Shown here piece after piece: positions 22,001 through 34,358 of a stretch of 64,000 nucleotides of DNA (the first letter of the stretch is position 1; every line of letters begins with the position of its first letter). The translations under genes were made by a program, and so were the position numbers. The notes below the pieces were generated by a model. That model worked only from the letters and a program-made list of their open reading frames with translations. It ran no database searches and was not told the origin of the DNA. The stretch comes from Linum tenue (taxonomy: Eukaryota > Streptophyta > Magnoliopsida > Malpighiales > Linaceae), in assembly GCA_946122785.1 (NCBI GenBank), contig CAMGYJ010000011.1:23933007-23997006 (forward strand), read 5' to 3'.

Positions 22001-25000
22001 AAGAGATTGAACCTTCATCACCTCTAGTCCATGAAGAAATCGAGTCGAGAGTTCCTGAACCACTTGTTACAATTGAGAAAGCAAATTTGGCTGTTGAATC
22101 TCACTTTCTTTTTGTCTCCGGAGAAAACGATTTGAGAGTTGTTGGGTCCCCAGTTGGCATTGGACAAGTAGATATTGTGGCTGAATCTGAATTACCCCTT
22201 ATCTCCAAAGAAAAAGAGTTCAAAGTTTCTGAGTCACCTGTTACAATTGAGAGATTGGGAACTATGGTTGAACCTTCTTTTCTTCCAAGCTTCAAAGAAA
22301 ATGAGTCACGAGTTACTAAAGTTAATGAGTCTAGAAATTCTGTTTCACCAGTTACGGTGGTTGATCCACAATATCTTCTCATGTCTCAAGCAAATGAGTT
22401 GAGCGTTCTCCAAAATCAAGGTACTGTTGAAAAATTAGACGTGGTAGTTAAGCCTCAGATGCCCCAAGAATATGATTCGAGATTCGAGTCACGTGTTGTT
22501 CAAAAATCAGAAAATATGGTTGAGTCTCTGTTGCCTCTTACCTCCAAAGAAGTAGACTATAGAGTTACTGAAGTGTCTGCTACACTAGAAAACTCAAGAA
22601 CAGATATTGAAACTTCATCACCTCTAGTTCCTGAAGAAACTGAGTTGAGAGTTCCTGAATCACCTATTACAATTGAGAAAGCAAATTTTGCTGTTGAATC
22701 TCAGTTCCCTTTTGTCTCTAGAGAAAATGATTTGAGAGTTGTTGAGTCTCCTGTTGACATTGGAAAGGGTGATATTGTGACTGAATTTGAACTACCTCTT
22801 ACCTCTGAAGAAAAAGAGTTCAGAGTTTCTGAGCCTCCTGTCACAATTGAGAGATCGGGAACTATGGTTGAACTTTCTTTGCCTGTAAGCTTCAAAGAAA
22901 ATGAGTCAAGTGTTTACGAAGTTAATGGTTCCATAAATTCTGTTTCACCATTTACGGCGGCTGACACACAATATCTTATCATGCATAAAGGAAATGAGTT
23001 CAGAGATCTGCGGTTTCCAGGTACTGTTGACAAATTAGGCATGGTAGTTGAGCCTCAGGTGCCTAGAGAACATGAGTTGAAAGCTAAGTCACCTGTTGCA
23101 GTTAAGAAAGAACAAATTATGGTTGAGCCTACATTGTCTCTTACCGCTGAAGAAGCAAATTTCAAATTTTCTGAATTGTCTGCTACACTTGAAAAGTCGG
23201 GAATAGATATTGAACCTCCATCACCTCTAGTCCTCGAAGCAGTCGAGTCGAGAGTTCCTGAATCACATGTTACAATGGAGAATACAGATATGGTTTTTAA
23301 ATCTCATTTTCCTTTCGTATCCAGAGGAAATGATTTGAGAGTTTTTGAGTCCCCAGTTGCCATTGGAAAGGCTGATATTGTGACGGAATCTAAGTTACCT
23401 CTTATCTCCCAAGAAAAAGAGTTCAAAGTTTACGAGTCACCTGTTAAAGTTGAGAAATTAGGAACTGTGGGTGAATCTTCTTTGTCTATAAGCTTCAAAG
23501 AAAACAAGTCAATAGTTTCTGAAGTTAATGAGTCCAGAATTTATGTTTCACCAGGAATGATGGTCGACTCACATTCTCTTCTCATGTCTAAGGGAAATGA
23601 ATCAAGAGTTCTCCAGTCGTCATGTACTATTGAAAAATTAGACATGGTAATTGAGCCTTATGTTCCCGAAGAATATGAGTTGAGAGCTAAGCCACTTACC
23701 GAAATTAAAAAAGCAGAAATTATGGTTGAGTCTCCATTGTCTCTTACATCCATAGAAGGAGACTTTAGAGTTGTTGAATTGTCTGCTACAATTGAAAAGT
23801 CAAGAACAGAGATTGAACCGCCATCACCACTAGTCCCCGAAGAAAATGAGTCGAGATTTCTTGAATCACCTTTTACAGTTGAGAAAGCAGATCTGGCTTT
23901 TGATTCTCATAATCCATTAGTCTCCAGGGAAAATGATTTGAGAATTGTTGAGTCCCCGGTTTCCATTAGAAAGGAAAATATTATTGATGCGTTTGAGTTA
24001 CCTCTCATCTCTGAAGAAAAAGAGTTTAGAGTTTCTAAGCCACCTGTTACAATTTTGAAATCAGAAACTATGGTTGAACCTTCCTTTCCTCTAAGCTTGG
24101 AAGAAAATGAGTCAAGAGTTTTTAATGAACCTATAACAACTGAGAAAGCAGACATGATGGTTAAATCTGGGTCCCCTCTTCCGTCCAATGAAAATGTTTT
24201 AGAAGATCCCATGTCATCAGTTACAACTGAAAAATCAGACCTTATGGTTGAATCTCAGTTGCCTATTTTCTCCAAGGAAAACTATTCAAGAGCTTCAGAT
24301 TTTCCGTTTAGGGTTGAGAAATTGGACACACTAGTTGGATCTCAGTTGCCTCTTATCTCTGAAGAGAAAAAATCTAGAGCTTCCGAGTCTCCGGTTATAA
24401 TTCAGAAATCATACATTGTGATTGAATCTCAGTTGCCTCTCACCTCCAAAGAAAATGAGTTGAAATTTTACAAATCTCCTATTACAATGGAAAAACTAGA
24501 TATGTTTGCTGAATCTCACGTACCTCTGATCTCCAAAGACAATAATTCAAGAGCTCTGGAGCCACTACGTACGGTTGAATTATCAGACATTGTTTCTGGA
24601 TCTCAGTTTCCACTTATGTGTGAGGAAAATAAGTTGAGTGTTTCAAAATCACAGGTTTCGTTTGCTAAATCCGACGTATTGTTTGAATCTCATATTCCTC
24701 CAATCTCTAAAGAGAATGAGTTTAGAACGCGTGAGAGACCTGATATAATTGAGAAATCAGACATGGTGGTTGGATCTCGGTTGTCTTTAGTTTCCATAGA
24801 AAATGAGTCCAGAGTTTCCAAATCACATGTTACAGTTGAAAAATTAAATACAGAAACTGAATCTCAGTTGCCTTGGATCTCCAAAGAAAAAGAGTCAAGA
24901 ATGTTGGAGTCAGAATTTTCAATTGACAAATCTAACAGAGTGGCGGAAACAGAGTTGTCGTTTACTTCCAAAGAAAATGCATCTAGAGATTCCGACTTGC

Positions 25001-28000
25001 AAATTATTATTACAAATCAAGAAGGAAAATCAAGAGTTCCTGAGGCACAAAATTCAAGCATGGTTGCCAAAGTCCAGACTAGCTTGTCTCTAACCACCAA
25101 GGGAAATGAATCAAGAGGTGCCGTGATGCCATTTGGAAAACCAGATGTGGTTGTTGAACCTCAAGTGCCCAATATTTTCAAAGAAAATGAGTCAGTAGTT
25201 TCCGATTTCCCATATAGAAGTGAAAGATCAGGCACCATGGTTGAGCCTCGGTCACATTGTTTGCCCCTTACTTATGAAGGAAATGAGTCCAGATATCATG
25301 ACCCACTGCTTAGAGTTGGAACATCAAGCACATTGGCAACTCAAACGGAAACTGCATCATCTATACCCCAAAGGTGTGCGTCTGAAGTGTCTAAAGAGTA
25401 CAATACAGTAGTGAAACTTAACTTTCCTTGTACTTCAGAAGAAAATGGGTTAAGGGAATCTCAAGTTTCCATTATAAATAAGTTTCCAAGTTCAGAAGTT
25501 CTTTCAAAAGACAGTAATTTGCTAACTTCGGAAAAAATTGGGCATGCAATTCCTTTAGTTTTATCTCAGAAAACTTCCGTTGGTAACATGGAGAGTTCAA
25601 TTTATACACCGGTATCTGATGACTTGCAAAAAATCTACAATCAGAGTGATAAATCGGAAGGTGATGCAGGTGAAAGCAAAGAAAGATTTGGGGATAGACT
25701 TTGGGGTTTTCTGTTTGAGAATCTTAACAAGTCCGTAGATGAACTTTATCTTCTTTGCGGGCTAGAGTGTGACATAGATCAGATGAAAGAGGCTGTCCTT
25801 GTTCTTGAAGAGGCTGCATATGATTTTAATGAATTAACTGCATGGGTTCAGGAGTTTGACAAAGTGAAAAGGTCTTCTCAATCAGTAGATAGTGCAATGA
25901 GTGATTTAAGATTTGATCACCGTAGGCCTCATGCTCTCTCATGGGAGGTATGTAATTTAATCATTCTAACGTGAATGTAGAGTTTTTTATTTCTAGATAT
26001 TCGATTTGTGAATAAATCAGTTAGAACTTTTCCTTTCACTTACAAGGTTACCACTGATGGTTAGTTCGGTAATGAGAACTTCCAAAGGCTTAACCTCATT
26101 TCGCTTCATATAAGTATTAGATTTATTTTTTTGTTTGTCTGCCAATCAGCTGCTTTTATTTCATTTTTGACTCATACAAAAATCATGTATCATTATATAA
26201 TTTTGTCTTCGCACATGATGCACATGTGATTTCATATTCCTTAACGTCTTTTCCCCCTTTTTTCTGGAGGAAATCCCTCTTTGAAATTAATGGAATCTTC
26301 TTCTATATGCAGTTCCCTTATTTTCAGACCACACATAAGAGTGAGCATACATCATCTCATGTCCTCTGTCAACATTTCCATTGCATAATGTGGTAGACAC
26401 CATGTTGATAAATTGGATGTTTCTCCTTATGCATCTACAGTATCTGTGACCCATTTAGTTGCGTTGTGGTGTCAACTTCATGGTTTTATTCATGTGAAAC
26501 TAGCATAACTTTGCTTGGTAGCTTCATGGATTTTTTTTCGTTTCTTTGTTTCATTCAGTTTTTTTACGCGTTTGCGACCACATAATGCATAACCAAATTT
26601 TTTTTTATGAGTTTGCCATCTTATATTTATGAATCTTTTATGTGATTTTGTGATTAGTGTAGGTCAGGAGAATGGCAACTTCCTCTCACAGAGTTGATAT
26701 ACTACCTTCATCACTAGAGGCATTTAAAAAAATTCACCAAGAGAGAGCTGATATACTTACAACCAATACTTCAAAGAACCCGGCGCTTGGAGGCTCTAGT
26801 CATCATCATGTTGCAGCAGCTGAGCGACAAAAACCAGTGGTGAATAGTTTAAAGGAATCCCATGTTGGAGATTCCGTAATAAGAGTAGAACAAAGTAGAT
26901 GCTTGGATGTTAAGAAGCAGAATGGTGATGACCAATTGAATAGGGAGTCAGCAAGTTGCAGCAAAGTCAATTTCATACAGAATGGTTATGACCATTTGAA
27001 ATCCTTTTCTGGTCTCGACTCACATCAGGTAATGCACAAGCTGGACATTTCCGCCACTCTAGAGGCAAGAAAGACCAAAAGAGTTCATAAGGTGGAGAAG
27101 GTAGAAGCTAATGATCACCCAAAGAACCACACACATCCTTCTGAAAATGATAAAGACAGGAGGAACTCTATGACATTTAAGTCCATGGATGCTTGGAAAG
27201 AAAAGAGAAGATGGGCAGAAAGAATTCCATCTCCAGGTACAAACAGAAGGAAAAGTGCTGAGAGAGCACGGGTTTTACCCGACAGACTGATGTCACCAGA
27301 AAAGAAGAAGAGAACCGCCATTGACTGGAAGAAAGAAGCAGAAGAGAAGCATGAAAGGGCCAGAAGGATAAGAAATGAGTTGGAGAATGAACGTATTCAG
27401 AAGCTACAACGCTCCTCGGAGAAGCTCAATCGTGTGAATGAATGGCAGGCCGCACATAGCATAAAGCTGCAAGAGGAAATGCATGCTCGCCGCCAAACTA
27501 GTGAATCTAGGCATGAAGCTTATCTAGCACAAGTTGCAAGGAGAGCTGGTGACGAAAGTAGTAAAGTCAATGAAGTTCGGTTGATCACATCTCTAAATGA
27601 AGAGAATAAGAAGATCAAGTTGCGTCAAAAGCTTCATGATTCGGAGGTGAGGAGAGCTGAGAAGGTTCAGGTAAGAAAATCTAAACAAAAAGAGGGCATG
27701 GCTCGAGAGGAAGCTGTTTTAGAACGGAGAAAGCTTATTGAAGCTGAGAAAGTACAGCGTCTGGCTGACACGCAAAGGAGAAAGGAAGAAGCTCGGGTTA
27801 GAAGGGAAGAGGAGCGAAAAGCGTTAAGTGCAGTACGTGAAGCGAGAATAGTGGAGCAACTCAGAAAGCGAGAAGAAAGAGTAAAAGCACAACAAGAGGA
27901 AACTGAAATGTTGGCTCGGAAATTAGCTGAGAGATTGAAAGAAAGTGAGCAGCGTCGTAAGTTTCACCTGGACCAAATACGGGAGAGGGCTTCAATGGAT

Positions 28001-31000
28001 TTCAGGGATCAATCTTCACCATTGCCGAGACGACCTGTGAGTAGAGATGGCCAAGAAAGGAGTAGCTCATCAACAAATAGTGGTGAAGATTCTGAAGAGC
28101 GTGATCCCACTTTAGGCCCACGTGGTCATGCTCTTGATCCTGGAAACACAATGCAACAAGATTTGCTCAAGAGACATATTAAGAAGATCCGTCAGAGGCT
28201 AATGGCTCAGAAATATGAGTTTATTGAGCCGCTGATTGGTTGTGAAAATTCTAGTTTTGGATATAGGACAGCCCTAGGAACTGCAAGGGCAAAACTTGGG
28301 CGGTGGATTCAAGAACTTCAAAGACTCCGTCAAGCAAGAAAAGAAGGGGCCTCAAGTATAGGTCTAACTATTGCTGATATGATCAAGGTAATTCTTCTTT
28401 ACACTTTCTGCGAACATTGCAATAACCCGACTGCATAATCTAGTACTTACCTATTGCAAACAATTGGTCAACAAATACCAACACTAGCTAAATCTGACCA
28501 TTAAGCATTTGGTTTGCTCAGTTACATCTTTCTGACATGACATACTGATTCTTTCTAGTCCCTTTAAAAATCCTGTTTATGGTCGACACTTCTCATGATG
28601 TATGGTTTGCTTATTGTGTAACAAGTGTCGCGGTCTTGTGAGATGAATGGTTGTGATTTTTATATAATTCTTACTTTATTGCTTTTTCTGGATCAGTTTA
28701 TTGAAGGTCGGGACCCTGAGCTGCAGGCTTCTCGACAAGCTGGTCTGCTTGATTTTATTGCTTCAGCTCTCCCTGCATCTCATACTTCAAAACCTGAAGC
28801 TTGTCGAGTCACAGTGCACCTCTTAAAACTTTTGAGGGTAGTATTGTCCATGCCTACAAACAGGAGCTATTTTCTTGCTCAAAATCTTTTGCCTCCAATT
28901 GTCCCCATGCTATTTGCATCACTTGAGAACTACATAAAAGTTGTTGCATCATCAAATGTCCACGGTTGTGCTATTATATCATCAAACAAAGCATCAGTTG
29001 AAAACAAAGGACCAGTCTCTGAAGTACTTGACAATTTTTTATGGATTGTTGGAGCAATCATTAGTCATAACGCTGGGTCTGATGAACGAGAAGTTCAAAT
29101 GCAAGATGGATTAGTTGAGTTATTAATTGCATACCAAATTATTCATAGACTTCGTGATCTCTTTGCACTCTATGACAACCCTCATGTTGAAGGATTGCCG
29201 TTTCCTTCTTCGATTCTTTTAGGTGTTCATCTATTGGTTGTTTTAACAGACAGAGCACGTAGAAGCAATTCAATTAATTGGGAATCTTCTCCAATTGGGA
29301 TGATGCTAGATATTGGGAATCAAGAAGAAAAATTTGAAAAGACTTCTAACTTCAGGAATAATTCCTCAAATGAGATCTCAGGATGTGACAACACTCCACT
29401 ATCCAGACTACAAGCAACTATAGTTGCACCTCCAGATCCACAAGTGCATAGATCATCTTATGTTGCTAAGAATGAGGATCCTGAATCAGTTTCTAAATAT
29501 GGCGAAACAAGCCAAACTCACAGTTTATTTGACTTGAATGGTGTCCCTGTGAAGCTAACAAACATTACACGTGAAACGCATATTAACCAGGAAATGGTTG
29601 TGAAACAATTGGACATCATTGATGAAGAACAGAAGAGTAACAACTTAGTTAGCATGAATCAGGCTACAACTGATCTTCTTTCTGCAATATCCGAAACTGG
29701 GCTAGTCAGTCTTCCTTCTTTGTTTACATCTGTTCTGTTACAGACTAGCAATCGACCATTCTCTGAACAGGTAACTTCTCAGCATCATTTCTTTTTCTCA
29801 TTTTGAGGCAATTATGTGACTAATCAATGATTTTAATACTGCCACTAGTCTAAGATTTCAAGTGAAATGAAACATCTATGTGACCATATGGCTATGAAAG
29901 GTGGTGGAAGTGGTCATGCTTATGCCAAAGTAGCAAACCACCTTTTCCTTTTCCCATTCTTATCTTGTCGAAAATAGATGATCTGTTAAAAAGTTCTTAC
30001 TAAAAATGAACAACTTAACGATCGTTTGCTTGAGTCATTTGATACCAAATGATTCGTTTGCTAACGAAAAATGCACGAGTCTTTTAACTTATATGGAAGT
30101 TCCAAGTTACTTCATCAGTCATTTCCAAATGGTTCCTCTCCATGAGTCATTAAAAAAAAAAAATTGTCCTCGCCTCTTTTTCGTAAATCCACTTCTATCA
30201 TCCCCTTTTTATGATTTGTTTCCCCTGTCATTGTTTCGTCTCTCTCTGAAATCCTCCCTCCCAAATTTCATATGCTACAAAGGGGGTCATCTATTTCACC
30301 GTTTCCACCAAGCTCTCTTCATTCTAGCTCCCCGTGTCACCTAAACTGCCGCCTTCAAGAATGAGTCACAACTCTCCATGTGCATCAAATCTATCTCACC
30401 GATCATCTACTTAGTGGCACATCTTTTCCATTAACAAAGCTCATCATTTGCAGGCATTTACCATGATTCTTTGTAATTAGCCACAATTTGGAACTTCTGG
30501 AGCAGTTACCTTCTATAAAGAACGTCAACATAAAAAATTAATTTAAAATTATAAAATAGTATTAAACATGGCTTGTACCCGAATAATATGTTTTATTGGT
30601 TGAAAAATAATTTTGTTTACTTGGTTGCTTTTATTAGAATACGAACTACCATAATAAAACATATAGATGTAAGGACAAAATGATATTGTACAAATTATAC
30701 ACACAAAAAAAAATTGTACAAAATTTAACAAACTACACATATATAAATGTCTGCATTCCCAAATTTCTTACATTTGAGCAAATGACTCATCCAAATTATC
30801 CCTTCGATGAGTTGTACAATTTTGCTTGTGCTAATTGTCGTATAAATAATTTATTTTCAGCTAGGTAGTTTCCGTTGAACATCAAGTTTGATACATGTCT
30901 CTGTTATCCTTTGTCCCTTGAAGGGCTCCTATGTCCTTCCATCTAATTTTGAAGAGGTGGCAACTGGTGTGCTCAAGGTTCTAAATAATTTGGCTCTTGT

Positions 31001-32025
31001 GGATATTTCTTTCATACAGAGAATGCTGGTGAGTATTTGCTTCTTAATTCTGGAATTTCCTATCAGCAATCATTAAGTTTCGTAGAATTAATTTATATGT
31101 ATATATGCCATGTGACGTTTCACAGGCAATGCCCGACCTGAAAATGGAATTTTTCCACTTGATGAGCTTCCTTCTATCTCATTGTACCAGCAAATGGAGA
31201 GGAGCTACAGACCAGGTATATTTAGTTAATTATACTCGTAGCATCCTGGTTGGCATTCTTGTTTGAGAAAATTATGTTAGGGGGCTGATCTATGTGCTTG
31301 TTGCTTGCAGATCGGCTTGCTGCTTCTGGAATCTCTATTGCTTATAGGTTATTTTGCCTTGTTTCATCCGGAAAATCAAGCCGTCCTTCGCTGGGGTAAA
31401 AGTCCAACTATACTTCATAAGGTCGGTGAAATAAAATCATTATCCATGCTTTTGTTTGGTGGAAAGAAATCCTAATAATAACTCAATCATCTTGAATGCG
31501 AGACAGGTATGTGATCTGCCATTTGCATTCTTCAGTGACCCTGAGTTGATGCCGGTTTTAGCTGGTACACTGGTTGCTGCCTGCTATGGGTGTCAGCAGA
31601 ACAAGAGCCTGGTGCAACAAGAAATGTGTGTCGATATGCTACTTTCCTTGATCAGGTCGTGCAACGGCAAACCCAATGCAACGACTGACAACCACCCACC
31701 GGCCGAGGATTGTAGCGAAAGTAGTAATCACGATTTCAAAAGTTCACCAGGGGGTTATGATAACCCACTAAAATCCAGTCGTAACCATGTTGTTAGACCG
31801 AGACCGAGCAGGTATTCTCTAGGGGGGAGAAGTAGTGTTGTTTCTGCAAGCAGCATAAGGACCGGGAAGCTGAGGAGAGCAGGAAAGACAGGTGAAGAAA
31901 TGGGGTTGAAGCCGCAAAGTTTAGGAGCTCCTCCTGAAGCTTCCACAATGTTGCATTGCAGATTCTCGACTGCCTTCATTAACAAGGCAGAGGATTTCTT
32001 TACTTCAGCGGATGAAAATGTTTGA
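19046..32025 (+). CDS. SCAPER: SCAPER-like protein with giant repeat-expanded exon 2
   Basis: Eight exons: 19046-19105, 19978-25947, 26663-28387, 28697-29770, 30924-31028, 31126-31215, 31311-31421 and 31507-32025. All junctions are GT..AG and all are phase 0, giving 3,217 residues. Exon 1 (MESGGEAMDDHCPRWVPVKK) joins exon 2 at KHRSGSKFSVQSWAGGFSGK, the conserved plant SCAPER N-terminus. Residues about 276-1804 are the repeat array. The SCAPER_N-type helical domain (RLWGFLFENLNKSVDELYLL) is at about 1920-1985. A long Arg/Glu/Lys coiled coil spans about 2225-2445. The conserved helical C-terminus (ARAKLGRWIQELQRL; ASRQAGLLDFIASALPASH; SNFEEVATGVLKVLNNLAL; LPVLAGTLVAACYGCQQN-like) fills 2550-3100. 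Animal SCAPER is an ER/cytosol protein that binds cyclin A-CDK2 and acts with TTC5 and CCR4-NOT in tubulin mRNA decay; the plant role is not established. No stop interrupts the 5,970-nt exon 2, so I treat it as a functional gene. Confidence 0.85.
19106..19977 (+). other. Intron 1 of the SCAPER-like gene
   Basis: 872-bp intron: donor AAG|GTGTTG at 19106, acceptor CTCCTCCCAG ending at 19977. The open frame runs upstream of the acceptor to 19864 by chance. The exon border is set by the acceptor and by the conserved KKHRSGSKF joint. Confidence 0.75.
20745..25330 (+). repeat. In-frame ~90-bp coding repeats in exon 2 (about 50 units)
   Basis: Degenerate units of about 30 residues with a pattern like VTIEKSD-MVESQLPLIS-KENESRVSESP. 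Best-kept positions are the EK, VES/VEP, LPL, SKE-NE and SESP words. They run unbroken from about 20745 to 25330 without a single stop. Early (20745-21156) and late (24127-25330) parts hold simple 30-residue units; the middle is organised in larger repeats, annotated separately. The composition is Ser/Glu/Pro/Val rich and low in aromatics, suggesting an extended, disordered or beta-repeat region exposed to phosphorylation. Confidence 0.85.
21157..24126 (+). repeat. Higher-order repeat, five ~600-bp copies
   Basis: Copies begin at 21157, 21751, 22351, 22951 and 23554, so the periods are 594, 600, 600 and 603 bp, all multiples of three. Each opens with a VTVVDPQ-LLMSKGNE-like motif, then EKLGVVVEPQVPQEYE, KSE-MVESPL-LTSKEADFRV, PSSPLVHEE, FVSRENDLRVVESPV and TMVEPSLPLSFKENES, and closes at EVNESRISVSP. 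The fifth copy breaks off near 24126. Copies 2 to 4 look most alike. The pattern fits recent unequal crossing over acting on a block of six or seven 30-residue units. Confidence 0.85.
25948..26662 (+). other. Intron 2 of the SCAPER-like gene
   Basis: 715-bp intron between GAG|GTATGT and GTGTAG|GTCAGG. T-rich, with no coding or transposon signal seen. Introns 3 (28388-28696), 5 (31029-31125), 6 (31216-31310) and 7 (31422-31506) are short and likewise plain. Confidence 0.8.
29771..30923 (+). other. Intron 4 of the SCAPER-like gene
   Basis: 1,153-bp intron between CAG|GTAACT and TTGAAG|GGCTCC. The short open frame at 30006-30344 inside it has no recognisable domain and is probably chance. Confidence 0.75.
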
Positions 32026-32727
32026 TGTTTAACAAGGAAAAAAAGCATAATATACGGTATATGTTGCTTCAACGGATGCATATGGTTAACTGCACAAACA
32101 ACAACAACTTTTCCTTTACTAAACAAAAGTAGACGGGGAAGCTTGAGATGGCAAAGCGTGGGAGCATATGCGGTTGAGAAAATAAGCTAGTCTTCCCTTT
32201 CAGAGCCTCAATGGAATATGAAGGATTCTCTGCCCTTGGACTGAGATGAACATGCATCTATGTTCTAGAGCTGCTGCGGTGTTGTTGTGTCATGACAGCA
32301 AAGCAAAGAGCTGCAATTTTGTAGAGCAATTTACCAAGGTTGATATAATAGGAAGCTGAGATAGCCAAGAGCAAGTACATTGTAACACGACTTTTCAGTA
32401 AGTGGAAAATGGAAATGGGTTTATTCAAATTTGAATCGTTGAAGTATTATGTTGTCCATCTAAAATATGGAGATTCTCCATATGAATATAGTTAGTTATT
32501 CTACCAAAAAAAAATATAGTTAGTTAAAAAATTCAAGACTTTTGAGAGATTGTAGGAATGAGTCTTGGCTCTTTTAAATTAGACATTAGCTAAAATGGCC
32601 CGCGCTCTGCGGCGGGTAAAAATAAAATTTTCGATCTATATATAATATAATTTCGAGAAACCAAAATGAAATGATAAGTGGATAACTTTGTATAATCTAG
32701 TTGTTCCAATTCCTTTCTTTAAAAGCC
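32026..32727 (+). other. 3' untranslated region and downstream spacer
   Basis: Follows the TGA of the SCAPER-like gene. T- and A-rich with no canonical AATAAA close to the stop; the transcript probably ends somewhere before 32470. Beyond that the sequence is plain AT-rich spacer up to the hAT target duplication. Confidence 0.5.
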
Positions 32728-32735
32728 ATTATAAT

Positions 32736-33387
32736 TACGGCTGGAAAAACGGTTGCGGTTTCGCGGTTAAACCGATAATCGCACCGAAACCGCGTGGTTA
32801 TTGGTTAACTGCAAACCGCATATTTTGCTTATTTTGCGGTCGCGGTTGGAGATATGGATTGTTTTGCTGTTTGGGTTTAACCGCAACCGAAATCGCAAAT
32901 CCATATAACCGCAAGGCTAACTGCGAGATAGCCCCAGCCCAACCCAAAATTGACCCCCCAGCCCAACCCAAAGTAGACCCCCAACCCAGCATCCCAAACC
33001 CGACCCGGCCCCTCCCTCACTTCTCCCTTTTGCCGTCGTTTTGATTTGACGAAACGAAAGTCGAAAATCCATTTCCCTTCGACCCTTCCCATCTTCCTGC
33101 GGCGTCGTCAGATGCAGGGGCTTGATGGAAGTGAAAATAGACAAAACAGTAGCTGCTGTGTTTTTTTTCCATGTATTTTTGCGGTTAGTTCGCGGTTAGT
33201 TTGCTTTACCGCGGTTTCGTATACTGTTTCAGTTGTTGCGGTTTTTACAACCAGAAACCGCGGTTCACCGTTAACCGCGTTCTGTGGTTTTTGGTTAACC
33301 GCTAACCGTGAGGGACGCGGTCGCGGTTGGCTAATATGAGTGTTTTGCGGTTGCAGTTAACCGCAACCGCACCGTTTCCCACCCCTA
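32736..33387. mobile_element. Non-autonomous hAT element with perfect 8-bp TSD
   Basis: A 652-bp element flanked by ATTATAAT at 32728-32735 and 33388-33395. Ends: left TACGGCTGGAAAAACGGTTG, right read inward TAGGGGTGGGAAACGGTG, both running into dense GCGGTTGCGGTTAACCGC-type subterminal repeats in both orientations. The middle (32930-33130) is CCCAACCC-rich, then leader-like. No transposase frame is seen, so it would need a hAT enzyme in trans. Open frames across it are products of the repeats. Confidence 0.92.
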
Positions 33388-33395
33388 ATTATAAT

Positions 33396-34358
33396 GCACC
33401 CTATAATCCATCCTATGGCTTGTAAAACAAACAATGAAAACATAATTAAGCGACTAAGTTACGCGAATTGGACACATTTAACTTATCTTATAGCAGAACA
33501 CAAAAGACTATCATCCTAAACTGCTTTCGTCCCTCTTTTCAATACCACTTCAAAAAACTTTCAATCAATTGAACATAATCAACCTCATTTCCAAGCTATA
33601 AAACAGGGTTCTACACCTTCTAACTGAAGCTTGCTGTCCTAATATTTATATCTATAAGCATTTGGATGGCACTGGCTTTTATCAATTTAAGGATAACCTC
33701 TCTTGTATAAGTAAATCATTAACATGAGTGATGCATCATAAACGAGAAAATGCATCGGCTAATTTCAACCATTAATTCCTTCAGCAATGACAAAGTACCA
33801 ATGGACGTCCATTGACAAACTTCAAGTAGAATATGTGCAATGAACTTCTGGTAATCATGATAGTCATGGTTCATAAAAAGAAGAATGTCCTGTAGTCGTG
33901 GAAACATGTATGCCAATTACAGTCTACAGATACACCATCAATTCATAAAATTGAACAAATATATTAATAGAGAGCTACCTTTGTAAATAATACAACACCA
34001 CCAAACAGCTGGTTGATCAATATTGTACTTATTGTTACCTGGCTGAGTGGAATCGTCATTGTCTAGTTGGTGATCAACCATGATAGCTTGAGTAAGAAAA
34101 ATAACCAATGGTGAGTACACCAATAGGATTGCAGCAGAAAATTGCTACATTGTCAAACTTCTGGCACATACTTTAAAACATTAAGAAGATTCCACATATC
34201 ATTGGAAGATCTATGCTAACAGTTTCAACTAAAAGGCTGCAAACATCCAATCATAGAGAGAAAAAGAAAATTGTTGAGAAAAAAGAAAAAAATTGAATTG
34301 GTGGGATTGGAGGAGCAGGAGCAGCAGGTTTACAATTCCCATATGCTCGAGTAATAAA
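33396..34358. other. Spacer, no confident gene
   Basis: AT-rich sequence between two transposon-related blocks. Short minus-strand open stretches with splice-like borders (for example around 34050-34100) are present, but none forms a gene model I can defend. Confidence 0.5.

Noticed and set aside
30006..30344. 112-codon frame inside intron 4 of the SCAPER-like gene
   Set aside because: No domain, T-rich composition, sits between well-supported exon borders.
32688..33339. Several overlapping frames around 33000 (Pro-rich and Gly/Trp-rich)
   Set aside because: They lie wholly inside the non-autonomous hAT element and reflect its CCCAACCC and GCGGTTGC repeats.
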